Assembly (NCBI GenBank): GCA_024180945.1
Contig: JAKSGN010000033.1
Coordinates: forward strand, 434,001-498,000
Direction: 5' to 3'
DNA from: Macrophomina tecta
Lineage: Eukaryota; Ascomycota; Dothideomycetes; Botryosphaeriales; Botryosphaeriaceae
DNA length: 64,000 nt
The translations under genes were made by a program, and so were the position numbers. The notes below the pieces were generated by a model. That model searched no databases. It was not told the DNA's origin and worked only from the letters and a program-made list of their open reading frames with translations. Shown here piece by piece: positions 45,852-57,003 of the stretch. The stretch's first letter is position 1. Each line of letters starts with the position of its first letter.

Positions 45852-47514
45852 GTCGACTCGTTGGAGGCACTGCCCCTACCATTGGGATTTGCAGCCGTGC
45901 AGAGCGGGACGCGAGAACGAAGAAAATGCGACAAGCTACAGCCTCGGTGCTCCCTATGCAAGCGGTAAGTGACAGCTGTTCCGTCCTAAACGCTTATACA
46001 CGCCTTGCTTACTTGCGGCAGTCTACATCAGATCTGCCAATATGAGCAGAGCGCGCCAAGTGCATCGCCTTCTTCAGAAATCGATAACGCGCTCACGCCG
46101 CACGGCCTGAAGCTTAGCATCGTCCAAAGGCTGTCAGACCTCGAACCTAGAGCCATCGCCTCGACCTATTCCCGCGCCATACTCCCATGGTTCGCGTTTA
46201 TTTCGGAAAGCAAACTACACAGCCGACTCCCGCAGACGTGGGGCAATGCCAGTGTCGACCTTACTCTGCTCGCCTTCGTAATTGCACTTTTCGACGAGAG
46301 TCCCCGACAATCTGAGCAATGCTGCAGTTTTCGCCCTGATACAATGTCCATGTATCTCTCGAGTAAATCGTGGCTTGCGCTATTAGAAGGCGCTGGGCTT
46401 AACTCGATGGACCTGGTGAATGCCAGGTTGCTGATTACCCTGTTCGAAGTGGTGCATGGATTGTACCCGGCGGCTTATTTGTCTGTCGCTTCTACAATCA
46501 GAGCTGCGGATGCGCTATACGTTTACGGGAGCCAGGAGAGCTCACTGACTCGATCCTCGGATTTGCTCGACAAGAGAGAGGTAGAGAATGGTGCAGATTT
46601 GTGGCGTGGTATTATGGTATTGGACAGGTACGTAACGCGATTGGATTTTCTTCAATCACACTCTCTACCAATCATTTCAGATGTCCTCTTTTCGCTGATT
46701 GCCTTTCGAACCCTCCCTAGATACTTAGCAGTTGAACACGGGAAGTGGCCCCCTGTCACCCGAGGCCGCACGGTTCCACGATGCCGGGTTGCTTTTGACG
46801 GCCGAAACCCCGAACCAGCTTTCTCGCCTTTGCACAGTGCATTCGAAGCATCCAGCCATTTAGATCACGCTCATACCGCCATTCACGAACCAACGCCCCA
46901 GCAGTCGTTCAACGCTGAAGAAGCGGAGTTGATAGTAATGACCTTAAATTCCTTCAAGACAGTTCTGGAGCAGCAGACTGCAGGAAGCTCAAAGTTGTCC
47001 TCTACCGGCCTGGTTCTCGCGAACACGTTAGTGTCTTCTCGACATACCGATGTAGTCACGATGCTGACCCTGGTAGTGGGCTGCTCCTTATTTTGGAGAG
47101 AGGAAGCAGGGCTAGTGGTACTGATAGTGAAAGAAACCGCTGCCGTCTCGAATCAACTGCCGGTTTGGCGACTTTGATCGAGGACATGATGAAGCTTTTC
47201 ACTGGACCTGAGGAAAATATGGCTGCTATTGATGTTCAAACAACATCACCTTTTGCCCTTTATCTTACTTACAAGATTGCCGTTATCGTGACTTTAAGAC
47301 TGCAGTCCGGTCTTGACCCAGAATCGAGCCTGCGAAGGGTAAGAATACTTCGGAGGACCTTACAACTAATGAGTCGGAGATGGCTTGCTGCGGGTAAGTA
47401 GGAAATTGGAATGGGAAGATAATTTGACATTGACTTTACATAGAACGGTACCTTCGGTTACTAGATGAAGATACAACACCAAGGATGCTAAAGCTGATTG
47501 AGCATGACGACTAA
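45852..47514 (+). CDS. Zn2Cys6-type fungal transcription factor, 5' end unresolved
   Basis: Exons that join well are (upstream end unknown)-45964, 46022-46627, 46721-47026, 47077-47393 and 47444-47514. Across the first junction the product reads KCDKLQPRCSLCKRLHQIC, the second half of a Zn2Cys6 cluster with correct spacing (C-x6-C-x2-C-x6-C). The first two cysteines are not in this frame; a CQNC in another frame at 45827-45838 could supply them, but I found no canonical intron joining it in register. The remainder resembles the fungal transcription factor body (WLALLEGAGLNSMDLVNARLLITLFEV, WRGIMVLDRY). It is divergent from the native MDR start at 45574, which suggests it once shared a promoter with that gene. 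Either a non-standard first intron or early decay of the DNA-binding domain is possible. Confidence 0.6.
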
Positions 47515-47789
47515 GTTCGGATGGTATTGGAATATTTAGCTATCACGCGCTATGCGTGCGCTCGGACTGGAGGGGGTTGTCGCCGTCGGATAAGAGGTGG
47601 GAGGGGTGGTTGCAAGCGTCACTGGGTTCGCCATCGCTATCGAAGTGTCGTCGCGAAAAGAAAATTCTGAAAATTGCCGTCGTAGCCAGGCACACCTTTA
47701 CTCGCATAAGTTACTTTTCGAGTATACAATACTATATAATTTATGAATTCAGCACATCATGTTATATTATCTTCCGGGTCATCATTCAC
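47515..47789. other. Short spacer between regulator and ankyrin remnant
   Basis: Nothing recognised; AT-rich towards 47700-47790. Confidence 0.35.
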
Positions 47790-48400
47790 ACAACAATGAC
47801 TTCATTATGCAGACGCCAGATAACCGCATAGTAAGGGATACTTTCCTGCTGGAGCGAGATCCACCGCTTCAAGACCTGCGCGGCCTTCGACAACCCTCGT
47901 GCTTCGGGGACCTGCAGCGTAGTCCCCGGGAGTGCCAGTAGCGGTCTATGCAGGGACGGCCCGGTCCCATCGATATTCGGGCCCGCGCCTAGCACGAGGA
48001 AGTTGACTCGCTCCAGCTTACCGGACGAGGCGGCATCGTGTCGCGCCTTCGAGCTGTTGACATCCCGCGCCGTGGACGATGGGCAGCTTCGTAATGGGAA
48101 TGGGAGCCGTGGTGGACGGCACAGACCAAGCCGGCTCGGTCAAGTTGGAGTCAGCGCCGAGCTCGAGCAGCCAGCCAACGAAGTCTGGGGGCCAGCGCGC
48201 GCTGAAGTACGCCGCCGGAGCGGTCGTCGATCGCCAGACTGATCGTGTCGCGCCAGCCGAGGTGTTGTAGCATCACTTGTGCACATGGCGTTGAGTTTGT
48301 CGAGGAGCGAATGAAGCAGCGCCGCGTTACCGTGCTTCACGCCCGCCAGGGACGAGTCTCCTTCGTCCGGCGCGTCGAGGCACGTTCGCGCAAGCGAGGA
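47790..48400 (-). pseudogene. Ankyrin-repeat gene remnant
   Basis: On the minus strand ankyrin-like pieces occur in different frames: WLLELGADSNL (around 48160-48195), ARHDAASSGKLERVNFLVLG (around 47990-48045) and LQVPEARGLSKAAQVLKR (around 47860-47915). Each matches part of the 33-residue ankyrin repeat, but frameshifts and stops separate them. The island is GC-rich compared with the Copia element next to it. A decayed ankyrin protein is the best reading; the ancestral gene's role cannot be told. Confidence 0.55.
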
Positions 48401-48486
48401 CATTTATCTAGTTAAGTAAAATAAGTCTTATTCCCGGCTGCTGATAGGGCAAGCTGTGAGAGGTGAAACACGATCCTTGTTGTATT

Positions 48487-48491
48487 GAATG
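48487..48491. repeat. 5-bp target site duplication of Copia, left
   Basis: GAATG, identical to 54285-54289 on the other side of the element. Confidence 0.8.
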
Positions 48492-48712
48492 TGTTGGAAC
48501 AAGTGGTGTGACGGCTTATTCAATAGTAAATGGGATAAATTTAGCATGTCTAGTAGAGGGAGGCCGTACGGGCTTCCCTTATACCTATCCTACCTACTAG
48601 GGTGAAACGGGTATGTAACTTGCTTACCTGCTAAGACAGGTGTGCAACGAGTATAAGACATAACTAAATCCAAAACACTACTGAAAGTAAAATGCACGTG
48701 ATTAATCCAACA
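48492..48712 (-). repeat. Copia LTR (3' LTR of the element)
   Basis: 221 bp, begins TGTTGG and ends CCAACA on the plus strand. It differs from the other LTR at about nine positions, all transitions. Confidence 0.88.
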
Positions 48713-51700
48713 CACCCCCTTCACGTACTGCCTATTTGGGGAGTAGGTGATAAAAAGAAATAAGAGTAAAACAGATAACTAGGTAAGTATTAAACTCGTG
48801 AACTCGCTTAAAGTAGGCGGTTAATTTCTAAGATTAAAAGGAATAATAAAACGTATTCTCTATACTATAAGCAAGCGGTACTGCTTACTTATAGTATGGA
48901 GAATACATAAGTAATATAAGGATAATATATATAAGTACTAAAAGAGTTAGGGGAGACTTATACCTACTTAGATATAAGTCCTCTATTAGCTTAAGTAAGC
49001 TATAAGGGTTGCGCCTTATTTTATAAAATAATATAAATAAATAACTGCTAATTGTGGAGTAGGGAAAGTCTAATAGCTATAATGAAATAAGCGTGCTTCT
49101 AGCGAGATAGGGCTTTAGTAAGACCATCTACTAATATTACTACTATAGGCGTCTACTAAAGGTAAACGTTACCTACTTAGGCTTCCTAGCGCAGCCAATG
49201 GTGGTAAATATCTATATAACGTAGCTTGGTGTTGAGCTTTCTAATGCTTTTTTATATAAGCCGAAGCGTTTGCGTATTATCGTATTATATTTTAATTTGG
49301 TGGCCTAGATCGAATTGCACTCCTCTAAAAAGGCGTTTCTATTAGAAGTATTGCTTAGCGGCTTTTAATAAGGTAAGAAGCTCGGCTTTAGTAGTTAAAG
49401 TTATAATAGTAGGCTGCTTAATAGTCTTTTAATTAATAGCTGCTCCGAATATAGTAATAATCGAGCCTTGGTGGCTGCGGCGCATGTCCGGATTATTAGT
49501 AAATGCTATATTACTGCTAATAGTAAAGATATTATTTTCGTCCTTATAGTTACCCTAAAAGAATAAGGCGAGCTTCTTAGTTTCTACTAAATAGCTAAGG
49601 AGCCTTTGGGAGAGCTTAAGGTAGCGAGAAGACGAATTAGTAAGGTAAGATAATAGTGCGGAATAGGCGTACGTAATATCTATTCTTATACTAGTGGCCG
49701 TAAATTGTGCTAAGCTAATTCTACTTTAATAGAGGTAAATATCTTACGCGCTTACGTGCGTGCCTTGGTTCGCTTGAAGCACTTTATCTGAAGGAAGCGG
49801 TGTTAAAGAAAAGTAATTTTTACTAACACCGTAGCGAGTAATAAGGCTAGAGATATATAATTTCTAGAAGAGCTATAAGAGCCTCTGCTCTCGGTCCCTT
49901 ATAATGCGTAAGGCTAGAAACTATTATACTTCTCCTAGAATTCTTATCTCGTAGCGTTTAAGTAGGTCTTCTTAGAAAGCGTTTATAAAAGGTTTATCTC
50001 GCTTGTAGTATACTATAATAACGTTATCTATAAAGAAGAAGACGAATAGGCGATTATTTAAGTATAAGTAAGGGGTATTAGGTATTTAAGTTAAACCGAG
50101 CTCTTCTAAGGATTTATAGAAGTACCGTTACTAGAGAGCTAGTAACTTCTTAAGGCTATAAAGCGCTCGAAGTAAACGAAGGATTTAGCCTTATTTAAGC
50201 TTTAGTTCTTTTAGAGGTCGATAGTATGTCTTTTCCTTAAGTAGAACGTGAGGGAATGCGTTTATAACGTCGTACTAGCGCATTTCTAAGTTAAAAGCGC
50301 AGATTATGGTAATTAGAGCTCGGAAAATCCGAAAGGTAAGGGTAGCTGTATAAGTATTCTACTAAGTAGCCTAAAGGTCTCCTCTTATATAGATACGTGC
50401 CTTAACCTTAGTAAGCTAGCCGTGTTTATTAAGCTTATACTTAAATACCTAGGTAAGTAGTATTACGTTCTTATTAAGGCTTTTCGCTTTACTAAGTGCT
50501 GCTGTCTTCTATACCTTCTTATTTTAAAGTTCCTAGAGTTCTGTTTGGATTACCTCTAGTAGGTGGGTTTTTATTAGGTGGTTGAAGATGTCTTTATAGA
50601 AACGAGGTTTAGGTGGTAGTTAATCTTAGTAAATGCGTGGTAGGCCTATAGGCGATGCTTGCGCTTTTGCTGTAGTAGATTTCTAGAAAGATGCGAGAAA
50701 AGACGTAAATAGTATTTAATAACTAAATATATTATTATAAATTGACGTAATATACGTATCTTTGCGTAAGTTGCGAGTCCTTAATCCGTAGATAATTAGG
50801 TTTAGATTAATATTCGCTACGATATTACGTTCTCTTAGGGCACGGTTTCCTCTAGCGGCGTCTAGATTAGGTGGATTCTCGTATTAGACTAGTATAAGCT
50901 GGCTAAGTCCTTGTAATTGTTAATTCTATTAATCTTTACCCTCTAAGCCTTAAGAGGCTAAGCCTTAAGAGGCTTATTATTAGACTAGAGTGGATTAATC
51001 TAGTAATATATAATCTGAAGGATCTGGTGTTTGTTTATTATAAATTAAGCCTGCTTGTAGGCTGCTTTTTATATACTATTCGCGTGCTAGGCCTTTACTA
51101 GTTAATTTTAAAGGGCTTAGTAGATAATTTAGTTGTGCTCTTTATACTTGGGCGCCTAGGTGGCTATCTTAAGTCTCTGGAGTTTCTTAAGTTAATTAAA
51201 TTAGAGCCGGTGATAGCTTATTACTAAGGTTAAAGAAGACCTTAGAATTTTAATCTAAGGAGATAATATCCTTCTTATAAAGCGTAATACGAGGAATAAC
51301 TACCTCTTACTCTTGATTTTACTTTTACTATTGTAGAGCGAGTATCTTTTCTAGATCCTCTAGAGAGAACTTACTAGATTTATTAAAGATAACGTCTCTT
51401 AAGCGTACTACTTAGTTCTTTAAAGAATGCTAGATTTTATAGATATTAGTAGAGTTATATCTAACTAAATATCCGATAAGAATACGTTTATCTAGCTTAT
51501 TACTACGTAAAATATTCTTTAGTAGTAAGTAGGCTTTATAGCTATAAACTTAAAAGTAAGCTACTTTTAGCTTTTTGCTATAGATACGCTTAAATGGCGT
51601 TTTCTAATAGTAGCGCTTTATTAGAGTCTTATTATGGATATAGACTGCTGCCTTAATAACTTTAGGCTATAGATACTTAGGTAGGTTAGTACTAACTCAT

Positions 51701-54063
51701 AATAATTTTGCTTTAATAATGATTAAGTGCCCTAAACGCTCTAATGCGCCGTTCTACTAAGGGGTATACGGAGCTAATACTTTATAGGTAACTTTCTACT
51801 ATTTAAGCTGCTGCTTAAAGGCTTGTATAAGCGATACTTCTCTATTTAATCTAAGAAAGGCTACTAATTTGCTAAATCTTATCTTAATTATTTGGATAAT
51901 GTTAAGAAGGTGCTAAGTACACTTATTCTTAGTTACGTAAGTAACCGTAAAAGTGAATTTAGTAGAAGCGTATTTAAGATGTATAATTTATTAGTGGTCG
52001 TTGTTGGCTCGTATTATATATATTAAGTTAAATAAGACTCGAAAGAATGCTTCTTCTAATAATTTCTCTAGTTATATAGATTGTGAGATCTACTAGTATA
52101 CCTTAGTGCGAGCGTATATATTATAGTAATTAGGTAGCTATTAATTAGTAATTATAGCTTCTTATACCGCTTATAGCAAGGCTTAAATAGCTCTTTGGCC
52201 TGCGTATATAAAGATTTTATGCTATTGTGTAGCTAGTAACGAGCGATTAGTAACGTTTAATACTATAGCTAGTAGTTTATCTGCTTCCTTATATTCTATA
52301 AAGAAGTGGTTTTAAGCGAAGGTTAGGTAGGCTATAATAAAGTCCTCTAAGTAGAGGTATATGCGTTCTATATCTAACTCGATTCCCTTTTCTCTTGTCT
52401 TAGTAATAGAGACGAGGTTTACTATAAACGAAGATACGTAGGCCACGTCTATAAGCTTAATAGTGCGTGGGCCCTTATGGTTAGTAGTATATACTAGTGC
52501 CTTACTAAATAACTCGATCTTAACTGTAGAGTTTTCTAATATAATGTAGTTATATAGCCCTACGTTTTTTATTTTAGTATAGCGATTCTTTATGTACTAA
52601 TTACAGATATGGTGTGTTGTGCTAGTATTAGTAATCTATAAGAGATTAAGCGTTGTAGGCCTTAAAATACGTTATATATTAAATAATAAGGCAACTATAG
52701 CTAGAAAGAATAATATTTTCTTATCTTCTTTGCCTAGTTTTAGCTCTTATTTCTTTTAAGGAGCGTTGTTCTACTTCTTTTAGCTTTAGCCGTGATTTTG
52801 GCTATTTTTAAACCGTTTAATAGAGCGTTTAACTCTTCTCTTAATTTATAGATCCTCGAGTGCCTTATTAACCTTATCTTAAATCTTTTAGTTTAGTGTC
52901 TAATCTGCTGGTCTAGCCTCTAGATTATAATATCTATATATATAGTAGAAGTGATTCTCGCTATATAAGTAGGAGGGTAGCTTTTTTTCCTACTTCTTAT
53001 TTCTTAGTAAAGTAGTAAAGGCTACTTTAGTAGCCTTTAAATTCTTAGCCGTATTCTGGCGTGAGTAGTTTCGGTAGTCAATAATTATTTTATAAAGCGA
53101 CCTATTAAGCTTATTATACTATAGCTTAATCTTATAGATTAAGGCCTAATAGGTATTAAGAGGGGTAAGCGCCTTAAAAAAGGTGATCTTACCTCGATTA
53201 TTTATAACTTTTAGAAGTTCGAGCTTCTTTACCTTAAATAAAGTCTCTTTCTATTATAAAAGCTATTTATCGATATTTTAGCTGCTTAGAGGCTTCTTAA
53301 GCTAGCAAAGCTTATTAATAATAAGTTCCTCTTAAGTTTTCCTTATTAGCTAGAGCCGCGCCTTAAGCGCTATAAGCTAAGAATAGGGGTACGAATCACC
53401 CCTAAGCTTCTTTAGAATTAGAAGTAGTAATAGGCTTACTAAGTTCTTAATAATCGTTAATAGATTATTAATCTTCTTTTTAAGCTTCTTATACTTAGAT
53501 AGGTCCCTTTTACGAGCTCTAATTTATATTTTATAGCGCTCCTAGGCTCTTTATTAGTTTAGATTAGAGACTAGTGGCTCTAGAATCTTAGCTAGCTCGC
53601 TTAGTTGAGAAGGCTTCGATGGCTTCGATAAGTCGATATAGTCGAATATCTCGTATTTCTTAGCTCGTAATTGGATAATAAAGTACTATTTATCCTAATT
53701 ATTAGCTGTCTTTAAGACAACGATAGGTTTAGAAGACGTTATAGCGTAGTATTACGTTACGTCGTATTATATGCTAAAGAAGGCATAGGTAAGTTACTAA
53801 AGTAGGTAGTAGGTATAAGGCTAATAAATAAGCCGTTTACTTAAAAGTATTACTCTAAGGCGGTGGGAAAGTGCTACGCTTTAGGTAATAAAAAAGGCGT
53901 GTTATAGGAGGCAACTAAAGTCCTCCGTTATAGGATACGTATAGTAAAAGAATACTAAGAATAAACGTCCGGATGCCACGGAACGCTCGGAATAGTATAA
54001 TAAGGTGCTGGGGAGGATAGCTTAGAATGCGAAAGGTACCTAAGACGCACCCGGGCTTATAAC

Positions 54064-54284
54064 TATTAGAATAAGTAGTGTGACGGCTTATTTAATAGTA
54101 AATGGGATAAATTTAGCATGTCTAGTAGAGGGAGGCCGTACGGGCTTCCCTTATACCTATCCTACCTACTAGGGTAAAACGGGTATGTAACTTGCTTACC
54201 TGCTAAGACAGGTGTGCAACGAGTATAAGACATAACTGAATCCAAAACACTACTGAAAGTAAAATGCACGTGATTGATCTAACA
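54064..54284 (-). repeat. Copia LTR (5' LTR of the element)
   Basis: 221 bp, TATTAG...CTAACA on the plus strand; terminal bases altered by G-to-A and C-to-T relative to the other LTR. Confidence 0.88.
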
Positions 54285-54289
54285 GAATG

Positions 54290-54983
54290 CAATCTACTGG
54301 CCTGCTGAAATACGCACAAAACGGATGCACGAACATCGGTGAATTTCGTGATATACCGAGCGAAGGCTTGGCAGTACTACTGCTAGCGTCGCTAACACAA
54401 GTACTTTATAGTATACTCAGGCAAGTACAGGCGAGCTTGGCTCTGCTTAATAATATTTATTTTGACTTTTTGGCGCCCAGCCACGATGGTGGGGTGGCTA
54501 GGATCTCCACAGCAAAATTGGAGGCTCCAAATTACTGCTCCAACTTCTGGAAGCATCTTCCGGGGAAGTGATTTAGTACTTGTCCACCTAAAGTCTTCAA
54601 TTTCTTCTGACCCCGATACTCAGTATGACGCTCTCCAACGCAGATAAACCCGCTAAGCGCACGAGACTGGACCTTGGCGACTCCACAGCTGCGGAATCCC
54701 GTAAATGGATGGGGCCAAACGCATAGCACATGACGTAGGTTGTTCCCCCGTCGGTTTGCCATTTTCGTATGACGCAACTGGAGATGGGACATTCTTGCTC
54801 AAGAAAGAATACCTTCCTCGCTCCAAGGAATCGTTCGCGGTCACTCCACTTGATGGGGCAGGAAAATAAGCCCAAGAAGTTATATACTGCTTCATTCTTC
54901 CAGCGCGCCTTTATTGTTTTTCCTGAAGAGCAAGCTCTTACATTTTGACGCGTTCTCCACCTACTCATTCTCGCGTCAGCAGT
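54290..54983. other. Spacer upstream of epoxide hydrolase
   Basis: About 700 bp between the Copia insertion and the next start codon. No gene seen; presumably the epoxide hydrolase promoter, with the retroelement about 0.7 kb upstream. Confidence 0.4.
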
Positions 54984-56315
54984 ATGTCGGACAGCAACAT
55001 CCAGCCCTTCACCGTCGACGTTCCTCACGAAGAAGTCGAGCGCTTGAAGAAGAAGCTGGAAGACACGAGGTTGCCGGGCCGGGAGATCGTGCCAGGCGCA
55101 GGCGCAAACTACGGTAATTCCACGCCTGATGGAGGCCTACGAGATGGCTAACGTGCAGCTAAAGGGCCGCCCTATGACTGGGCCAAATCCCTCCATGAGA
55201 CTTGGTTAACTGAATTTGACTGGTTCACGGTGCAGGAAGAGATCAACAGAGCGCCACACTTCATTACGTCGGTGGAGGACATCAAGCTGCACTTCGTCCA
55301 CGCACGCTCGAAGTCAGCCTCGGCCATACCGCTGTTGATGATCCACGGATGGCCCGGTTCGTTCTGGGAATTCAGTCAGGTATGGGACAAGCTTTCCAGC
55401 CCCGCTGATTCGGCCGATCAGTCTTTCCACGTCGTGGTACCAAGCATGCCGGGATTCTGCTGGTCTGACTGGCCTCCGAGGGCTGGTTGGACCATGCAGG
55501 ACAACGCGCGCATCTTCGATAAGCTGATGAAGAGGTTGGGCTATGGCCAGTATATGGTGCAGTGCGGTGACTGGGGACACTTTGTCGGGCGCGAGCTTGG
55601 CGCCCAGTACGGGGATTCATGCAAGCTTGTGCATTTTAACTTTGCGCCCAGCCCGCTGCCGGAAGGCGTCGAATATACGCCTCGGGAGAAGGCTGTTGCA
55701 GAGCGGGTGGATGAGTGGCTGAGGAACCACATGGGTTACGCCGTTTGCATGAGAAGCCGCGTAAGTCACTTCCTGGCTGTTCCCTTCTTTCACATGCTTC
55801 TTGAGCCAACAATGAGAGCAGCCACACACAATCGGGCTCGCGCTTAATGACAACCCCATGGGGATCTTGATGTGGGTTGGGGAGAAGTTCATCGAAGCCT
55901 CCAACCCTGAAACGCAGAAGCGGCCTTTTTGGACCAAAGCGATCCTAACCACAGCGAGCCTGTACTACTTCACCGGATGCATCATGCCCTCCATGCTCTG
56001 CTATTCCGAGAACGTGCATCACGAGCAATTTGTGGCATTTGCCCTGGAGCAAAGAAACTACATCAAAGTCCCGTTTGGCTACACGTCTTTCTTCTGGGAT
56101 ACGGAGCCTTCCTCAAAGCGGGCAGTTGAGCGGACTGGAAGACTGGTATACTACAGAGGTATCTTATCCCCCCCACAACATCAAGGGCTGCGCTTCCAAT
56201 GCTGACGTTTACCGAAGAACGCGACGATGGAGGGCACTTTGCCGCGCTGGAAAATCCGACAGGCTTGGCCCAGGATGTGAGAGAGCTAGCGGGGGAATGG
56301 TGGGGTACATCTTGA
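54984..56315 (+). CDS. Epoxide hydrolase (microsomal-type, EHN plus alpha/beta hydrolase)
   Basis: Exons 54984-55113, 55165-55760, 55822-56158 and 56218-56315 join to 386 residues. The N-terminal EHN-type region (PFTVDVPHEEVERLKKKL, then WLTEFDWFTVQEEINRAPHF) is followed by the hydrolase fold. The oxyanion motif HGWPG starts at His104. The nucleophile elbow CGDWGHFVG places the catalytic Asp at 179. The catalytic His is in GGHFAALE at about 361. The acidic third residue is probably in the FFWDTEP segment but is not certain. No N-terminal membrane anchor is seen, unlike mammalian EPHX1, so the enzyme is probably soluble. It converts epoxides to diols via an ester intermediate. Next to monooxygenases it may open an epoxide on the pathway product. 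Confidence 0.88.
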
Positions 56316-57003
56316 GTGGCCATTATTAGAGGTTCTGGTAAACAGCCGCTGCGCTCCATTGCTCGCGCAACGCAGACTTGAAGCTCGTATTGAAAAGAAT
56401 CCCTCTGAACTCAAGCCTTGCGCGAGAGCCTCAACCAGTAAGCTGTTAAAAGAGAGGGGTGGCGACGCTTCTGCCATAGGAAGTGTTGGGGCAATGTCGC
56501 ATTTAACCAATTGCATTCGTTAACATGTTGTCGTTCTGCCACTATTACTACGATAGCGCGAACTCCCTGGGGCCAACGGCCTGTCCTTCAGTTGGGCGGC
56601 GGGCCGACTGCGGCTTGACTAAAGGACAGGCCGTTGGCTCCCAGTGCAACTCTTTGATTCCACCGTTGGAGACGCTCGGCGTGGACGCCCTACCCCAACT
56701 GTCTCCGTTGGGCCTGTCCGAATGACGTCTTGGCGCAAATCTGGGCATATAGTTGGGGTCGAAAAAGACTCTCCTTACCTTACTCGATTAACAAAAGACC
56801 TCCACCTGTGCGTCATCTACGGGCGCCGCCATCACGCTACGCTGTTCCTACAGTTTCCCCGCGTGACGATCGCACAAATAACAGTGCCAGACAGGAAAGT
56901 CTTTGTCTTCAGACCCAAGGGGCTGGCCGCTTAACGCAGCCGTCTTGATAACCGCCTTTTCTCCAACGTTCGCAGAATTTTCAAACCGTAGCGCCTTCTC
57001 ATC
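56316..57003. other. Spacer with hairpin, upstream of SDR
   Basis: About 690 bp without a gene; contains the inverted repeat listed separately. The 3' end is the likely promoter of the SDR. Confidence 0.4.
56572..56638. repeat. Perfect 17-bp inverted repeat (hairpin)
   Basis: Arms 56572-56588 (GCCAACGGCCTGTCCTT) and 56622-56638 are exact reverse complements around a 33-bp loop. Related pieces (CCGTTGG, GGCCTGTCC) recur at about 56670-56720. This could be the end structure of a small non-autonomous element or a transcript hairpin; nothing decides between them. Confidence 0.7.

Larger units (their letters stand above)
48492..54284 (-). mobile_element. Ty1/Copia LTR retrotransposon, RIP-degraded
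   Basis: A 5793-bp element with 221-bp LTRs and a 5-bp target duplication (GAATG). It is on the minus strand: next to the left LTR is a purine tract (GAAGGGGG on the minus strand) serving as polypurine tract. Coding traces appear on the minus strand in the order protease (ITNTSTTHHIC near 52620-52650, from an original Asp-Thr-Gly-type motif), reverse transcriptase (VFFFIDNVIIVYY near 50000-50045, where the usual pair of catalytic Asp is now Asp-Asn) and RNase H end (VDGLTKALSR near 49100-49135). Protease-integrase-reverse transcriptase order is the Copia order. Stops are everywhere and the DNA is TA-rich. The element is dead. Confidence 0.88.
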
